DNA of 64,000 nucleotides from JAKIVR01 sp035933635 (lineage in GTDB: Archaea > Thermoplasmatota > Thermoplasmata > Lutacidiplasmatales > UBA184), in assembly GCA_035933635.1 (NCBI GenBank), contig DASYYY010000021.1, positions 62,001 to 126,000 on the forward strand, given 5' to 3'. Shown here piece after piece: positions 43,633 through 51,977 of this stretch. How positions within the stretch are numbered: the first letter of the stretch is position 1; every line of letters starts with the position of its first letter. The position numbers were made by a program, and so were the translations under genes. A model generated the notes under the pieces. It saw only the letters and a list, made by a program, of their open reading frames with translations. It was not told the DNA's origin and did not search any database.

Positions 43633-44613
43633 ATGGTCGTATCCCCCATTCGCGCCCGCGAACTCACGCGGGTATTCACCGCCCGCAAGGGGTTCCTGTT
43701 CAACGAGCTCGTCCGGACCGAAGCGCTGCGCGGGGTCGATCTGGAGGTCGCTCCGGGGGAGATATTCGGGCTGCTCGGGCCCAACGGAGCCGGCAAGACC
43801 ACCCTCACCAAGATCCTGTCCACGCTGCTGCTGCCGACCGCCGGCACGGCGGAGGTCCTCGGGTTCGACGTCACGCGTGACGCGGCCAAGATCCGGCCGC
43901 GCATCGGACTGGTGCTCGGCGGCGAACGCGGCCTCTACAACCGGGTGAGCGCCCGGGAGAACCTGCGATTCTTCGCCGACCTCTACGGGATCGAGCTCAA
44001 GGGGCGGGACCGGCACATCGAGGAGGTCCTCGGGCGCGTCGGGCTGTCGGAAGCCGCCGACCGGCGGGTCGAGGAGTACTCCCGCGGCATGAAGCAGAAG
44101 CTCCACCTCGCCCGCGGGCTGCTGCACGACCCCGAGGTCCTCTTCCTGGACGAGCCCACCATCGGACTCGACCCGAAGAGCGCCCGGGAGACCCGAAAGT
44201 TCGTCCGTTCCCTCGTCGCCGAAGGCGTCACGATCTTCCTCACCACCCACTACATGTTCGAGGCCGAGGAGCTCTGCCACCGCATCGCCGTGCTCACGCG
44301 CGGGCGGATCGTCGCGACGGACACGGTGGCGGGTCTTCGACGGCTCGTCGGCGGGGACCGGACGTTCGAACTGGACGGCCACGGATTCGAGGACAGCGAC
44401 CTGCGGAAACTCAAGGGCCTCCCCGGCGTCTCCCGCCTGGCCACCGAAGAGTTCGGGCCGACGCTGCGAGTGACACTTCGGGTGCGAGGAGACGAGCTCG
44501 ACCCGGCCGGGATCACCCGGGCGCTCGGCGCCCACGCGGACGTGGAAGTGCGCGAACGGCGCACCTCGCTGGAGGACATCTACCTCGACCTCGTCGAAGA
44601 GGAGGCGCTGTAG
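43633..44613 (+). CDS. ABC transporter ATP-binding protein (exporter type)
   Basis: 326 residues. Walker A 'LLGPNGAGKTTLTKILS' (GPNGAGKT at 49-56), signature 'YSRGMKQKLHLARGLLHD', Walker B 'VLFLDEPTIGLDPKSARE', switch His in 'LTTHYMFEAEELCHRI', and a C-terminal extension ending 'RRTSLEDIYLDLVEEEAL' typical of ABC-2 exporters. It drives the two permeases that follow directly (0 and 6 bases apart). The insert 'AVKGFLFNELVRTE'-like segment before the Walker A ('ARKGFLFNELVRTEALRGVD') is typical of ABC-2 ATPases of the NatA/DrrA kind. Confidence 0.92.
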   Translation: MVVSPIRARELTRVFTARKGFLFNELVRTEALRGVDLEVAPGEIFGLLGPNGAGKTTLTKILSTLLLPTAGTAEVLGFDVTRDAAKIRPRIGLVLGGERGLYNRVSARENLRFFADLYGIELKGRDRHIEEVLGRVGLSEAADRRVEEYSRGMKQKLHLARGLLHDPEVLFLDEPTIGLDPKSARETRKFVRSLVAEGVTIFLTTHYMFEAEELCHRIAVLTRGRIVATDTVAGLRRLVGGDRTFELDGHGFEDSDLRKLKGLPGVSRLATEEFGPTLRVTLRVRGDELDPAGITRALGAHADVEVRERRTSLEDIYLDLVEEEAL

Positions 44614-45414
44614 ATGACCCTCGAGGTCGGCCACCGCGTCCGCGCCTTGGGGGCATCCACGCGGTTGGCGTTCCTGGCCTTCCTCGCCGACCCGCAATGG
44701 ATCATCCCGAGCACGATCGCGCCGGTCGTCTTCGCCCTCGCCGCCTTCGAGCTCTACCGCACCTCCGGCGCGGTCCTCGTTCTGTACGCGATCCTGGGCG
44801 CCGCGATGATGTCCATGTGGGGTCAGACCTTGTACGGCAGTGGGTGGGCCACCGGGCTCGACCGCGAGCTCGGGACGCTCGAGCCGACCTTGACCACCCC
44901 TACCCCGTACCTCTGGGTCGTCGGCGGCCGGGTGATCGTCAACGCCATCACCGGCCTCGTCGGCGGGATCGTGGTCTACTTCGTCGTCGCGGCGATCTAC
45001 CAGCACCCGTTGCCGCTCGTGAACCCCGCCGCGTTCGCGGTCCTGTTCGTGTTCGTGCTCCTGAGCCTCGCGAGCGTGGGGATCGTGCTCGCCGCGTTCT
45101 ATGTGTACACGCGCTACGCGGGCTTCATCCAGAACTTCGGCGAGTTCGCTTTCTACGTGGGGACCGGCTGCATGTTCCCTGTGGTCCTCCTCCCCTTCTG
45201 GGCCACGCCGTTCGCCCTCGTGCTGCCGCCGACCTGGGCGCTCGATGCGCTGCGGTACGCGACCCTACCGGGCTACCAAGGATTCTCGTGGGGGCTCGGC
45301 TGGGACCTCGTCGGCGCGGTGGCCTCGACGGCCCTCTACCTGGCGATCGCCGGGACGGTCTTTCGCCGGGTCGAACGTCACGTGCTCGAGGTCGGCGACC
45401 TCTCCGACTACTGA
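44614..45414 (+). CDS. ABC-2 type permease, first subunit
   Basis: 266 residues with six predicted membrane helices. Landmarks: 'QTLYGSGWATGLDRELGTLE' and 'PTLTTPTPYLWVVGGRVIVN', the loop that precedes the central helices in ABC-2 permeases, and 'TGCMFPVVLLPFWATPFALV'. It starts right after the ATPase stop. With the next gene it forms a heterodimeric membrane part. Substrate unknown. Confidence 0.88.
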   Translation: MTLEVGHRVRALGASTRLAFLAFLADPQWIIPSTIAPVVFALAAFELYRTSGAVLVLYAILGAAMMSMWGQTLYGSGWATGLDRELGTLEPTLTTPTPYLWVVGGRVIVNAITGLVGGIVVYFVVAAIYQHPLPLVNPAAFAVLFVFVLLSLASVGIVLAAFYVYTRYAGFIQNFGEFAFYVGTGCMFPVVLLPFWATPFALVLPPTWALDALRYATLPGYQGFSWGLGWDLVGAVASTALYLAIAGTVFRRVERHVLEVGDLSDY

Positions 45415-45420
45415 GGGTCG

Positions 45421-46230
45421 ATGGCGATCGAGCACCACGCCTCGCTCTGGCGGACGTTCTGGACCAACGCGGTCCTCGCGCCGCGCACCAGCCTCGGGTT
45501 CATGCGGGCGGACTATGTGTTCGGTTCGGTCGTCATCGTCCCGTTCACGCAGATGGTCTTCTTTGCGACCGTGGCCGGCCTCGCGGGCAACGCCCAGGCC
45601 TCGGTCGCGTTCGTCGTGCTGGGGAACGCCGTAGCCACGGTGACCTACACGAGCATCTTCGCCGTCTGCCAAACGACCGACCAAGAGAAGAATCACGGGA
45701 CGATGGAGCATCTGCTCGTCTCACCGGCCAACCGGGTCGCGATGTACCTGGGCCGCGGCTTCATCCCGATCCTCACCAGCCTCGCCACGGTCACCGTCGG
45801 TCTCGTGTACGCGGCGCTGATCTTCCATGTGAGCTTCGCCGCCGTCAATCTCCCGTTCCTCGCATTCTCCATCGCGATCACGACGGTGGCGATGGTGAGT
45901 TTCGGGCTGCTGCTCGGCGGCGTCGCGCTCTTCCTGCGGACCTCGATCATCCTGGGCAACATCTTCCTGTTCATCGGGCTGCTCCTCTCCGGGGTGAACT
46001 TCCCGGTCACCTTCCTGCCGGAACCGGTGCGCCTCGCCGGCGAGTTCTTCCCCCTGACCTGGGGCGTCGCGGCCGTGCGGGCGTCGGTGGCGGGCGACGG
46101 ACTGGCGACCTTGTGGCCCCTCTGGGGCTACGTTGCCGTCGAGCTGTTCGGAAGCCTCGTGCTCGCAATGGCGCTCTGGCAGGTGTTCGAGCGCCGAGCC
46201 CTGGCGACCGGAAGCATCGTGAGGTTCTGA
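45421..46230 (+). CDS. ABC-2 type permease, second subunit
   Basis: 269 residues with six predicted membrane helices. The ABC-2 loop is 'DQEKNHGTMEHLLVSPANRV', and 'LLSGVNFPVTFLPEPVRLAG' gives the late re-entrant segment with its typical 'P..LPE..R' pattern. It begins six bases after the first permease and ends the unit. The two permeases differ from each other, so the transporter is probably a heterodimer with one kind of ATPase. Confidence 0.88.
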   Translation: MAIEHHASLWRTFWTNAVLAPRTSLGFMRADYVFGSVVIVPFTQMVFFATVAGLAGNAQASVAFVVLGNAVATVTYTSIFAVCQTTDQEKNHGTMEHLLVSPANRVAMYLGRGFIPILTSLATVTVGLVYAALIFHVSFAAVNLPFLAFSIAITTVAMVSFGLLLGGVALFLRTSIILGNIFLFIGLLLSGVNFPVTFLPEPVRLAGEFFPLTWGVAAVRASVAGDGLATLWPLWGYVAVELFGSLVLAMALWQVFERRALATGSIVRF

Positions 46231-46517
46231 ACCGGTTTGTGCCGCAGGTGCGACGAACCGCCCTCAGCTTCTCGGAAGGTTAGGACCTTCTCCCGGCGGT
46301 ACGGGGGGGCATCGGGGGATATGAACCACCGTCCCTGAATTGTCCATGCACAGCGGGGTCCGGCCCACGGGGGGCTGGGCTCGCCAAGCTTCTTCATGAT
46401 ACTACAAAATCAGTCCCGCCGTAACCTTCGCCCGATAGGTCAATCCGTTCCAGAGCGAGGAGTAGACGCTCCCATCCCCTGCGTCGGCCGGGTCCCCTCT
46501 CCGAGCCACGGGGTGCT

Positions 46518-47987
46518 GTGACCGCACCTTCGGGCCGCCGCGGCGGACGCCACTCGGTCCTGCGGGTACGTGCGAGCACTCTGCCGTGGAAACTGATCAC
46601 CATCCCGGTGGCGTTCCTGGTCGTGCTGAGCACGATCGGCGCCCTCGTCGCCTCGAACGGGATGGTGGACTCCAATGCTTGCGGAGGCGGCTGCAACGGA
46701 ACCCTGCAGCAGACCCCCCAGCTGCACCTCGGCTCGGTACTCGGGGTCCCTCGCACCGATCGGTTCTGGGCGGTCGCCGACCAGGCGGCCTATCCGCAGT
46801 CGGGTCCGGGCCTGGCCCGGATGATGAGCGCGACCCCGATCTCGACCTACCGCTTCGATGTGGGCGTCGACAGCACGAACCAGACCACCGACACCGGCTA
46901 CACCGACCTCGGTACCACCTACCCCTCGGGGTTGGACGACGCGGCGTTCATCAGTTGGTGCCGGTCGATCGGATGCCACGCGATCCTCGGCGTGCCCGCC
47001 GAGACCAACAATCCCGGCGCCGCCGCGGCGACCGTGCGCTACGTCGAGCAGACGCTGAAGTTCCACCCCGAGTACTGGAGCATCGGAAACGAGCCCGGCT
47101 CCTGGAACCACTACGGGATCCCCTGGGCGAAGTGGTCGCTCCTGGACCGGTCCACGTGCGACGCGACGTGCTACGCCAAGGACGTCCAGCGGCTCGTCCC
47201 CGCACTGAAGAAGGTCGACCCCTCGATGCGCATCATCGGGATCCAGGACTCCTACTGCGGCAACGACAGCTACCTCCGTGCGGTGGTGGCGATCGACGGG
47301 CCGAACCTCTCGGCGGTGGCGTGCCACATGTACCCCGCGAGCCAGTACCTTCGACCGACGCTGGGACAGTTCTACGGCGCGCTCCAAGGGCGCTGGAGTC
47401 TGCCCTTCAAGATGGACCGTATCGACCAGGTCATCGACTACGAGTGCCCCGGGTGCAATCTTCCGATGCTCATCGACGAGTACAATGCCGCCTGGTTCCC
47501 CATCCCGCTCATGACCGGGTACCCGAACGCGGTGTTCCTCGCCGCGACGATCATCCAAGCGCTCTCGGTCAATGCGACCCAGCTCGCCTTCTTCACGCTC
47601 GAAGACGCCGGATCGTTCGGATCGTCGTACGGGATGATCTCCCCCTCGGGGACCGCGCTCTATCCGTACTACGTCTACTCCACCTTCGCCGAACACCTGG
47701 CCCTCGACGAGGTGGTCAACGCCACGATCCGGCCGACCATGGGGGGGGTCTTCTCCGTCGAGACGGTCAACGGCACGCACCGCTCGCTGTTCGTCGTGAA
47801 CACCAACGTCACCCACGCGTTGACGTTCACGACCGCTCGATCGGGCTTTCCGACCACCGGCACGGCCGAGGTCTGGGAGTGGGGACCGACCTGGAAGACG
47901 CCGAAGGCGGCCGCGACGAGCATCGGCCCGCTTCCGACGACTTGGACGGTACCGGCCCAAGGGATCTTCCTGCTGGACGTGAGTTGA
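46518..47987 (+). CDS. Secreted or anchored clan GH-A glycoside hydrolase
   Basis: 489 residues. An N-terminal anchor helix (about residues 24-44, 'LITIPVAFLVVLSTIGALVA') precedes a TIM-barrel of clan GH-A type: the acid/base Glu sits in 'PEYWSIGNEPGSWNHYG' (strand 4, NEP) and the nucleophile Glu in 'CNLPMLIDEYNAAW' (strand 7). A C-terminal beta domain follows ('GGVFSVETVNGTHRSLFVVN'). The layout recalls GH39, GH51 or GH79 enzymes acting on plant or surface sugars; the family is not certain. Several sequons and Cys pairs fit an extracellular protein. It could feed sugars to the cell, but no linked importer is visible. Confidence 0.8.
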   Translation: MTAPSGRRGGRHSVLRVRASTLPWKLITIPVAFLVVLSTIGALVASNGMVDSNACGGGCNGTLQQTPQLHLGSVLGVPRTDRFWAVADQAAYPQSGPGLARMMSATPISTYRFDVGVDSTNQTTDTGYTDLGTTYPSGLDDAAFISWCRSIGCHAILGVPAETNNPGAAAATVRYVEQTLKFHPEYWSIGNEPGSWNHYGIPWAKWSLLDRSTCDATCYAKDVQRLVPALKKVDPSMRIIGIQDSYCGNDSYLRAVVAIDGPNLSAVACHMYPASQYLRPTLGQFYGALQGRWSLPFKMDRIDQVIDYECPGCNLPMLIDEYNAAWFPIPLMTGYPNAVFLAATIIQALSVNATQLAFFTLEDAGSFGSSYGMISPSGTALYPYYVYSTFAEHLALDEVVNATIRPTMGGVFSVETVNGTHRSLFVVNTNVTHALTFTTARSGFPTTGTAEVWEWGPTWKTPKAAATSIGPLPTTWTVPAQGIFLLDVS

Positions 47988-48037
47988 GCCCGACGTCCCG
48001 CGGCCGTCCGGGTTGCCCCGATCGGCTGGCCACTGGC

Positions 48038-48045
48038 CATAATAG
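48038..48045 (+). promoter_or_regulatory. TATA-like box before the possible hemerythrin-like gene
   Basis: CATAATAG ends 22 bases before the ATG at 48067, but only 10 bases before the ATG at 48055. The spacing therefore favours 48067 as the start, with a leaderless transcript. Confidence 0.5.
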
Positions 48046-48066
48046 CGCGCCCGGATGAGGGTCGCC

Positions 48067-48651
48067 ATGGCGTCGCCACCCGTCCATTCCCGAGCTCCCT
48101 CCACCCCCGCGGACGACCCGGGCCTTGCGGTCTGGCGGGACCATACCTTCCTACAAATGCTCGCCGAAGGTTTCCGATTCGTCGCGAAGATCGTGCGATC
48201 CGGAGACCCCCTCGACCTGGGCCGGCTCAGCGAGGGAGTCGCGATCCACAGGGCCTTCGTGGTCGACCTCCATCAACGGCGCCTGGCAGTGTTCGAACGG
48301 GTCCTGGGCGGGCTCGCCGGAAATCCCTACGCGAACGGGATCGAGGAGTGCCACCGTGCGCAGGCCAGCGCCGAGCGGGCCTCGGCGGAATTGGAGGACG
48401 AGGTCCAGAGGCTCAAGAGCGGGGATTCGGGAATGCGCGAGGCCCTGTCCGCTCGGCTCGAGCACGAAGCCCAGCGCTGGTCGGTCCACTTTCACCGGGA
48501 GGCCGACGAGCTCTTCCCGGGCCTCGACCGCCGATCGGGCGAGGAGCGGAGGGCCCTCGCTACGGGCCTCACGCCGATCTGGAACGGTTCGGCCGCCGTC
48601 GAGGAGCGACTGACGAGTTGGACCTCGCGATTGGGCCCGTCTTCGGATTAG
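48067..48651 (+). CDS. Alpha-helical protein, possibly hemerythrin-like
   Basis: 194 residues, all alpha. The spacing of 'SEGVAIHRAFVVDLHQRRLA', 'EECHRAQASAERASAELEDE' and 'SVHFHREADELFPGLDRR' recalls the HHE metal site, where His and Glu of four helices hold a di-iron centre binding oxygen or sensing redox state. Not all ligands are clear, so the call is tentative. ATG 48067 is preferred over 48055 from promoter spacing. The stop overlaps the stop of the convergent DUF1684 gene. Confidence 0.5.
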   Translation: MASPPVHSRAPSTPADDPGLAVWRDHTFLQMLAEGFRFVAKIVRSGDPLDLGRLSEGVAIHRAFVVDLHQRRLAVFERVLGGLAGNPYANGIEECHRAQASAERASAELEDEVQRLKSGDSGMREALSARLEHEAQRWSVHFHREADELFPGLDRRSGEERRALATGLTPIWNGSAAVEERLTSWTSRLGPSSD

Positions 48652-49382
48652 CGCGACCTTCGAGCTCGAGGGCGCGGCGCTCCACGTGCCTTCGCCTTGG
48701 CGGGTGGGAGCTTCTTGGACTTCGTCGTACGCGGCGACGGAGGGGCACGCCCCGAGTGTTCCGATCGGCGATCGGGAGCGCGGGGCCGTCGCTCCCCGAG
48801 TTCTTTGGCCGTCGTCTGGCGGATCACCGTCGAGGGAGTGGCCGGGTTCTCCTCCTCCGACCACGACATCTCCCCGGCCCGAATCGGGATGGGGAGGTCA
48901 TTCTCCGACGGCGGGAAGCCGCACTCGAACCGGTCGGTGTAGGCGCAGTAGGGATTGAAGGCGTAGTTGAAGTCCAGCGTGTAGCGGTCGTCCTCGCTGA
49001 GCTGGAGCGTGAGGTACCGGCCCGGACCGTAGCTCTCCGACCCGCAGGTCTGGTCACGGAACGGCACGAAGACCGACGGACCGACCTGCTCGCCGGCGTG
49101 GTAGACGCGGAGCCGGAGCTCCTGGGCGTCGAGCGTGAACACGAGGTCGCCGAGGTAGCGACAGGTCAACTGCCCGTCGCGATTCGTTCGTAGGTACGCC
49201 TCGCGCGGACTGTCCAGCCGCTGGAGCTCGGCCGAGACCCGGTAGCTCGGGTCGATCGGAAAGTAGCGTAGCCCGTGAAACCCACCGGCTTCGCCGACGA
49301 TGAACGGAGACTCGGGGTGCCGGGCCATGAACTGGTCCTTCATTTCGCGCTCCTTGCGGAGCTCGGACTCATAACCGGCCAT
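48648..49382 (-). CDS. DUF1684 protein with a long basic tail
   Basis: 244 residues. The DUF1684 core is clear: 'KDQFMARHPESPF', 'GLRYFPIDPSYRVSAELQRL', 'VFVPFRDQTCGSESYGPGRY', 'DFNYAFNPYCAYTDRFECGF' and 'PPSENDLPIPIRAGE'. The family is widespread and of unknown function; a beta-rich fold with the conserved 'FNPYCAY' Cys is typical. After residue about 185 comes a tail rich in Lys, Arg, Pro and Ala ('KKLPPAKAKARGAPRPRARR') that is not part of the family and could bind nucleic acid. ATG 49382 is used; an earlier start adds a basic stretch of doubtful reality. Confidence 0.82.
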   Translation of the reverse strand: MAGYESELRKEREMKDQFMARHPESPFIVGEAGGFHGLRYFPIDPSYRVSAELQRLDSPREAYLRTNRDGQLTCRYLGDLVFTLDAQELRLRVYHAGEQVGPSVFVPFRDQTCGSESYGPGRYLTLQLSEDDRYTLDFNYAFNPYCAYTDRFECGFPPSENDLPIPIRAGEMSWSEEENPATPSTVIRQTTAKELGERRPRAPDRRSEHSGRAPPSPRTTKSKKLPPAKAKARGAPRPRARRSR

Positions 49383-49473
49383 TCGGGCGTGCGACGTTCG
49401 ACCCCGCTTAACTCTTCTTCGCGTCGGAATCTCCACCCAGGTCGCCCTTTGCGGGCGAGCGTCGGAGCGTCAG

Positions 49474-49944
49474 ATGTCCCCGCCGGTGGCCGTGGGAAAC
49501 CCGCCGCCCGCGGGGGCGACGGTACGCGATGAGGTGGACGCGGCTCTTCAGCGAGTCCTCCGGGGCGGCGCATACCAGAATGTCTACCTCGGACCGTGGT
49601 GGGATGAAGGTGAGCGCGCCCTCGGCGCCCCGGGGATCGGATCCCAGCTCTGGAAGCGGGCGGTCCTTCGCCGGAGAAGCTCGGGGGGAGCATTGCACTG
49701 GGGCCACCTCTTCCTGCTCGAGCGAGTGCCGCCACGGTCGGCGATCAACCTCTCGTCGATGGCACCGGCCCCAACGGCGGCGCGGGGGTTCGGGGAGCCC
49801 CGGCAATTCCCCTTGCCCAAGGCGAGCGCGCTGTTGATCGCGCGCCCGGTGACCGTCGACATCGCATCTCCGCTTTACGACCTAGCCGGTGAAGTGGCGC
49901 GGCGGATCGAGGAGGGCGCTTCGCGAGGGGAGAATGGACCTTAG
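49474..49944 (+). CDS. Hypothetical protein (156 residues)
   Basis: 156 residues, no family recognised. Composition looks protein-like ('NVYLGPWWDEGERALGAPGI', 'ALHWGHLFLLERVPPRSAIN'), with third-position GC high as in neighbours, and the C-terminus ends in a charged helix. No membrane segment or motif. It stands between the divergent DUF1684 gene and a methyltransferase gene. It could be a chance frame. Confidence 0.4.
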   Translation: MSPPVAVGNPPPAGATVRDEVDAALQRVLRGGAYQNVYLGPWWDEGERALGAPGIGSQLWKRAVLRRRSSGGALHWGHLFLLERVPPRSAINLSSMAPAPTAARGFGEPRQFPLPKASALLIARPVTVDIASPLYDLAGEVARRIEEGASRGENGP

Positions 49945-50100
49945 TCGCCGGGGGCCCAGCGCCGGTGGCCACAGTCCCCCGACGTCCGCACGATCCGCTC
50001 CGCGGCACAAAAGCGCACCCACAACGCTCTTCGCTCCCTCCATTCTGATCTCGAAGATGCCGGAGACTGTTCTCCTCGACCGTCGCGAAATCACGATGCA

Positions 50101-50859
50101 GTGAACGCTGCACGATGGCGCCGTTGGCTCCAACGGTGGGACGAACAGCAAGAGGGCTACAACGCCGATCGGGAACGCCGGTTCGACGCGATGTTCGACG
50201 TCATCCAGGCATGGTGTCCTGGGCGATTCCGTGCGTTGGACCTCGGTAGCGGCCCCGGTTCGTTGAGTGCCCGTTTGCTACGCCGATTCCCTCGCGGGCG
50301 GTGCGTCGCGGTCGACTTCGACCCGGTAGTGCTGGAAGTGGGCCGCCACGCGGTCGGTTCTTTGGGTGGGCGACTTACGTGGATCGATGCACGCCTGGGA
50401 TCCCCCGACTGGGTCCGAGCTCTTCCCCCGGGAAAGTTCGATGTCGCACTCAGCACCACTGCGCTGCATTGGCTTCGAGAGGAGGCGCTCCGGTCCACCT
50501 ATCGCGAAGTACGCCGACGCCTCGGTCCCCGCGGAATCCTACTCAATGGAGATCACCTTCCCTGGGGGGGCGAACTACCCCGGACCGCGCGACTCGGGTC
50601 GGCCGTGCACGACCTCAGGGTCTCCGTCTCGGAGCGTCGCGCCGCACGCCGAGGGTGGGACCGCTGGTGGAGAGAGGCCGCGCGGGTGCCCGAACTGCGC
50701 GAGGCGTTCCGAGAACGCGAACGCCGCCACTCCGAGCACCCTTCCCATGCCACCCTCCCATTGAGCGCTCACACGCTCGCTCTCCAGCGTGCCCGGTTCC
50801 GCGAAGTTCAGGTGATCTGGCAGAATTTCGACGACCGGATCCTGTGCGCATTTCGCTGA
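50101..50859 (+). CDS. SAM-dependent methyltransferase
   Basis: 252 residues. Motif I 'ALDLGSGPGSLSARLLRRFP' (near residue 45), acidic residue after strand 2 'CVAVDFDPVVLEVGRHA', 'LTWIDARLGSPDW', then 'DVALSTTALHWLREEALRST' and 'LGPRGILLNGDHLPWGG', the layout of methyltransferase type 11/12 families that act on small molecules. The substrate is unknown. It starts with GTG. This is the last gene I read as ordinary chromosome before the integrated element. Confidence 0.82.
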   Translation: MNAARWRRWLQRWDEQQEGYNADRERRFDAMFDVIQAWCPGRFRALDLGSGPGSLSARLLRRFPRGRCVAVDFDPVVLEVGRHAVGSLGGRLTWIDARLGSPDWVRALPPGKFDVALSTTALHWLREEALRSTYREVRRRLGPRGILLNGDHLPWGGELPRTARLGSAVHDLRVSVSERRAARRGWDRWWREAARVPELREAFRERERRHSEHPSHATLPLSAHTLALQRARFREVQVIWQNFDDRILCAFR

Positions 50860-51260
50860 CGGTCAGCTCGCGCAACAGTCCCCCCTTGTACCGAGACGCT
50901 GCCCGAACTGCGACCCGAGGGTCGAAATCGATCTGGGCCGTAGACGGATGTTGGGTCCGTGCACGTTCCACCGTAGCATGTTGGGAGCCCGCGAGAGAAC
51001 GTTCGGGGGGCGCGTCGGCCAAGCCGTGGGGTCCGTTTGGGGCCGGAAATGCATCGCGCGAACCCACGGCTTCTTTCGCAGTCAATGGGCCCAGTCGGAT
51101 TTGAATACGAATGGGTTCGGGCCCGTCCAATTCGCCTCACAAGCGCCCCAAGTCCGGCCGCGAGCCTTGCCGAGGGGGTGGGTTCAACACTGCCCGTGGT
51201 CGCACTGTTTCTTGGGCCAATCCCCAGATTCGATTCGCACGTTCGTAGTCGCCTCCTGAA
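50860..51260. other. Intergenic stretch at the element boundary
   Basis: About 400 bases with no credible gene. It holds the tRNA 3'-end copy at 51086-51105. The frames that cross it carry no protein-like signal. This is where the gene content changes from ordinary to accessory. Confidence 0.5.
51086..51105 (-). repeat. tRNA 3'-end fragment, likely attachment site (attR/attL)
   Basis: On the minus strand the 20 bases read TTCAAATCCGACTGGGCCCA: T-loop, 3' strand of the T-stem (CCGAC), 3' acceptor strand (TGGGCCC) and discriminator A, as in archaeal GGGCCC-type tRNAs. The bases before it (5' T-stem would be GTCGG) do not match and no D-arm, anticodon arm or 5' acceptor is in place, so only the 3' end was duplicated. 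This is the usual mark left when an archaeal element integrates into a tRNA gene. The fragment's orientation places the element on its right. Confidence 0.65.
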
Positions 51261-51698
51261 TCATCGGTCGCCACGGCCTATGACGTCTTCGAGGGGTTTC
51301 CACAATGACCAGTACTTCTCCGGGAGCCACAGGCTGCCAGTGCTGTCATCTTCACCGTAGTAGCGACTCACGCTCCGGGTAGCACCCTTCGGGGTGGCGG
51401 CGTGGGATATTGGGGGCGATCCGCCATTTCGACCGCCGAGGGGTCTGAGGTCAAAGATTACAACGTAGTCGCTCAGGCGCAGGGATGCTGCCTTTCCCAG
51501 AGGCACGACTGAGTTCCGAGTCCCTTTCACCTGTAGCGTCCGCGGTCTCGATCCGCTTTTCGAGACGAGCAGCAGGTCCGGCCCCGCGGAGTTCTTCGCA
51601 GTCGGGATGGCGTGCCAACCAAGTTTCGAAGCTACGACCATCGACCAGCCGAGCGCCTCTAGGCTGGTGCTGACGTTCCTCCACTGATCCCGCCCCAT
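51261..51698 (-). CDS. Small PD-(D/E)XK nuclease-like protein
   Basis: 145 residues. A compact nuclease-like core: 'LEALGWSMVVASKLGWHAIP' (alpha then beta), Asp41 in 'SAGPDLLLVSK' and Gln56-Val-Lys58 in 'RTLQVKGTRNS', matching PD-x(n)-(E/Q)xK. Similar proteins include archaeal Holliday-junction resolvases, restriction enzymes and VSR-like repair nucleases; I cannot choose. ATG 51698 is chosen because GAGGGGG lies about seven bases upstream; a TTG at 51752 is further out in the same frame. First gene of the element's left end. Confidence 0.6.
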   Translation of the reverse strand: MGRDQWRNVSTSLEALGWSMVVASKLGWHAIPTAKNSAGPDLLLVSKSGSRPRTLQVKGTRNSVVPLGKAASLRLSDYVVIFDLRPLGGRNGGSPPISHAATPKGATRSVSRYYGEDDSTGSLWLPEKYWSLWKPLEDVIGRGDR

Positions 51699-51977
51699 CG
51701 GGCTACCCCCTCGGAGGAGCGTTAAGGCCTGTTCGTAGCCAGCCCCGAGCAAGTATGCATGACGTTGCCGCGCGAGTGTGGCACCCTACTGAGTTGATTT
51801 GGCCCGGAAGGGTTGAGGCGTCGACTTCACCCGGGGATACACGACCGGCCGTTACCTAGAGGGGTCTGAGTCTGCCAGTATAGAATCAGAGCTCTGGACC
51901 GGTCGGCGCGTAGTTGAGAGCCCTTGCACTACCTCTCGGCCGGCGGAGACCTAGATGCTGCCGCGCTCGCCCAGGAA

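Noticed and set aside
46231..46517. Possible small RNA or gene between the ABC exporter and the GH-A enzyme
   Set aside because: 287 bases with some GC-rich inverted segments but no conserved RNA core, tRNA pattern or credible frame.
51086..51125. A mini-tRNA made of two GGGCCC acceptor strands around the T-loop fragment
   Set aside because: GGGCCC is its own complement, so a second copy proves little; the T-stem does not pair and the D and anticodon arms are absent. Only the 3'-end copy is kept.
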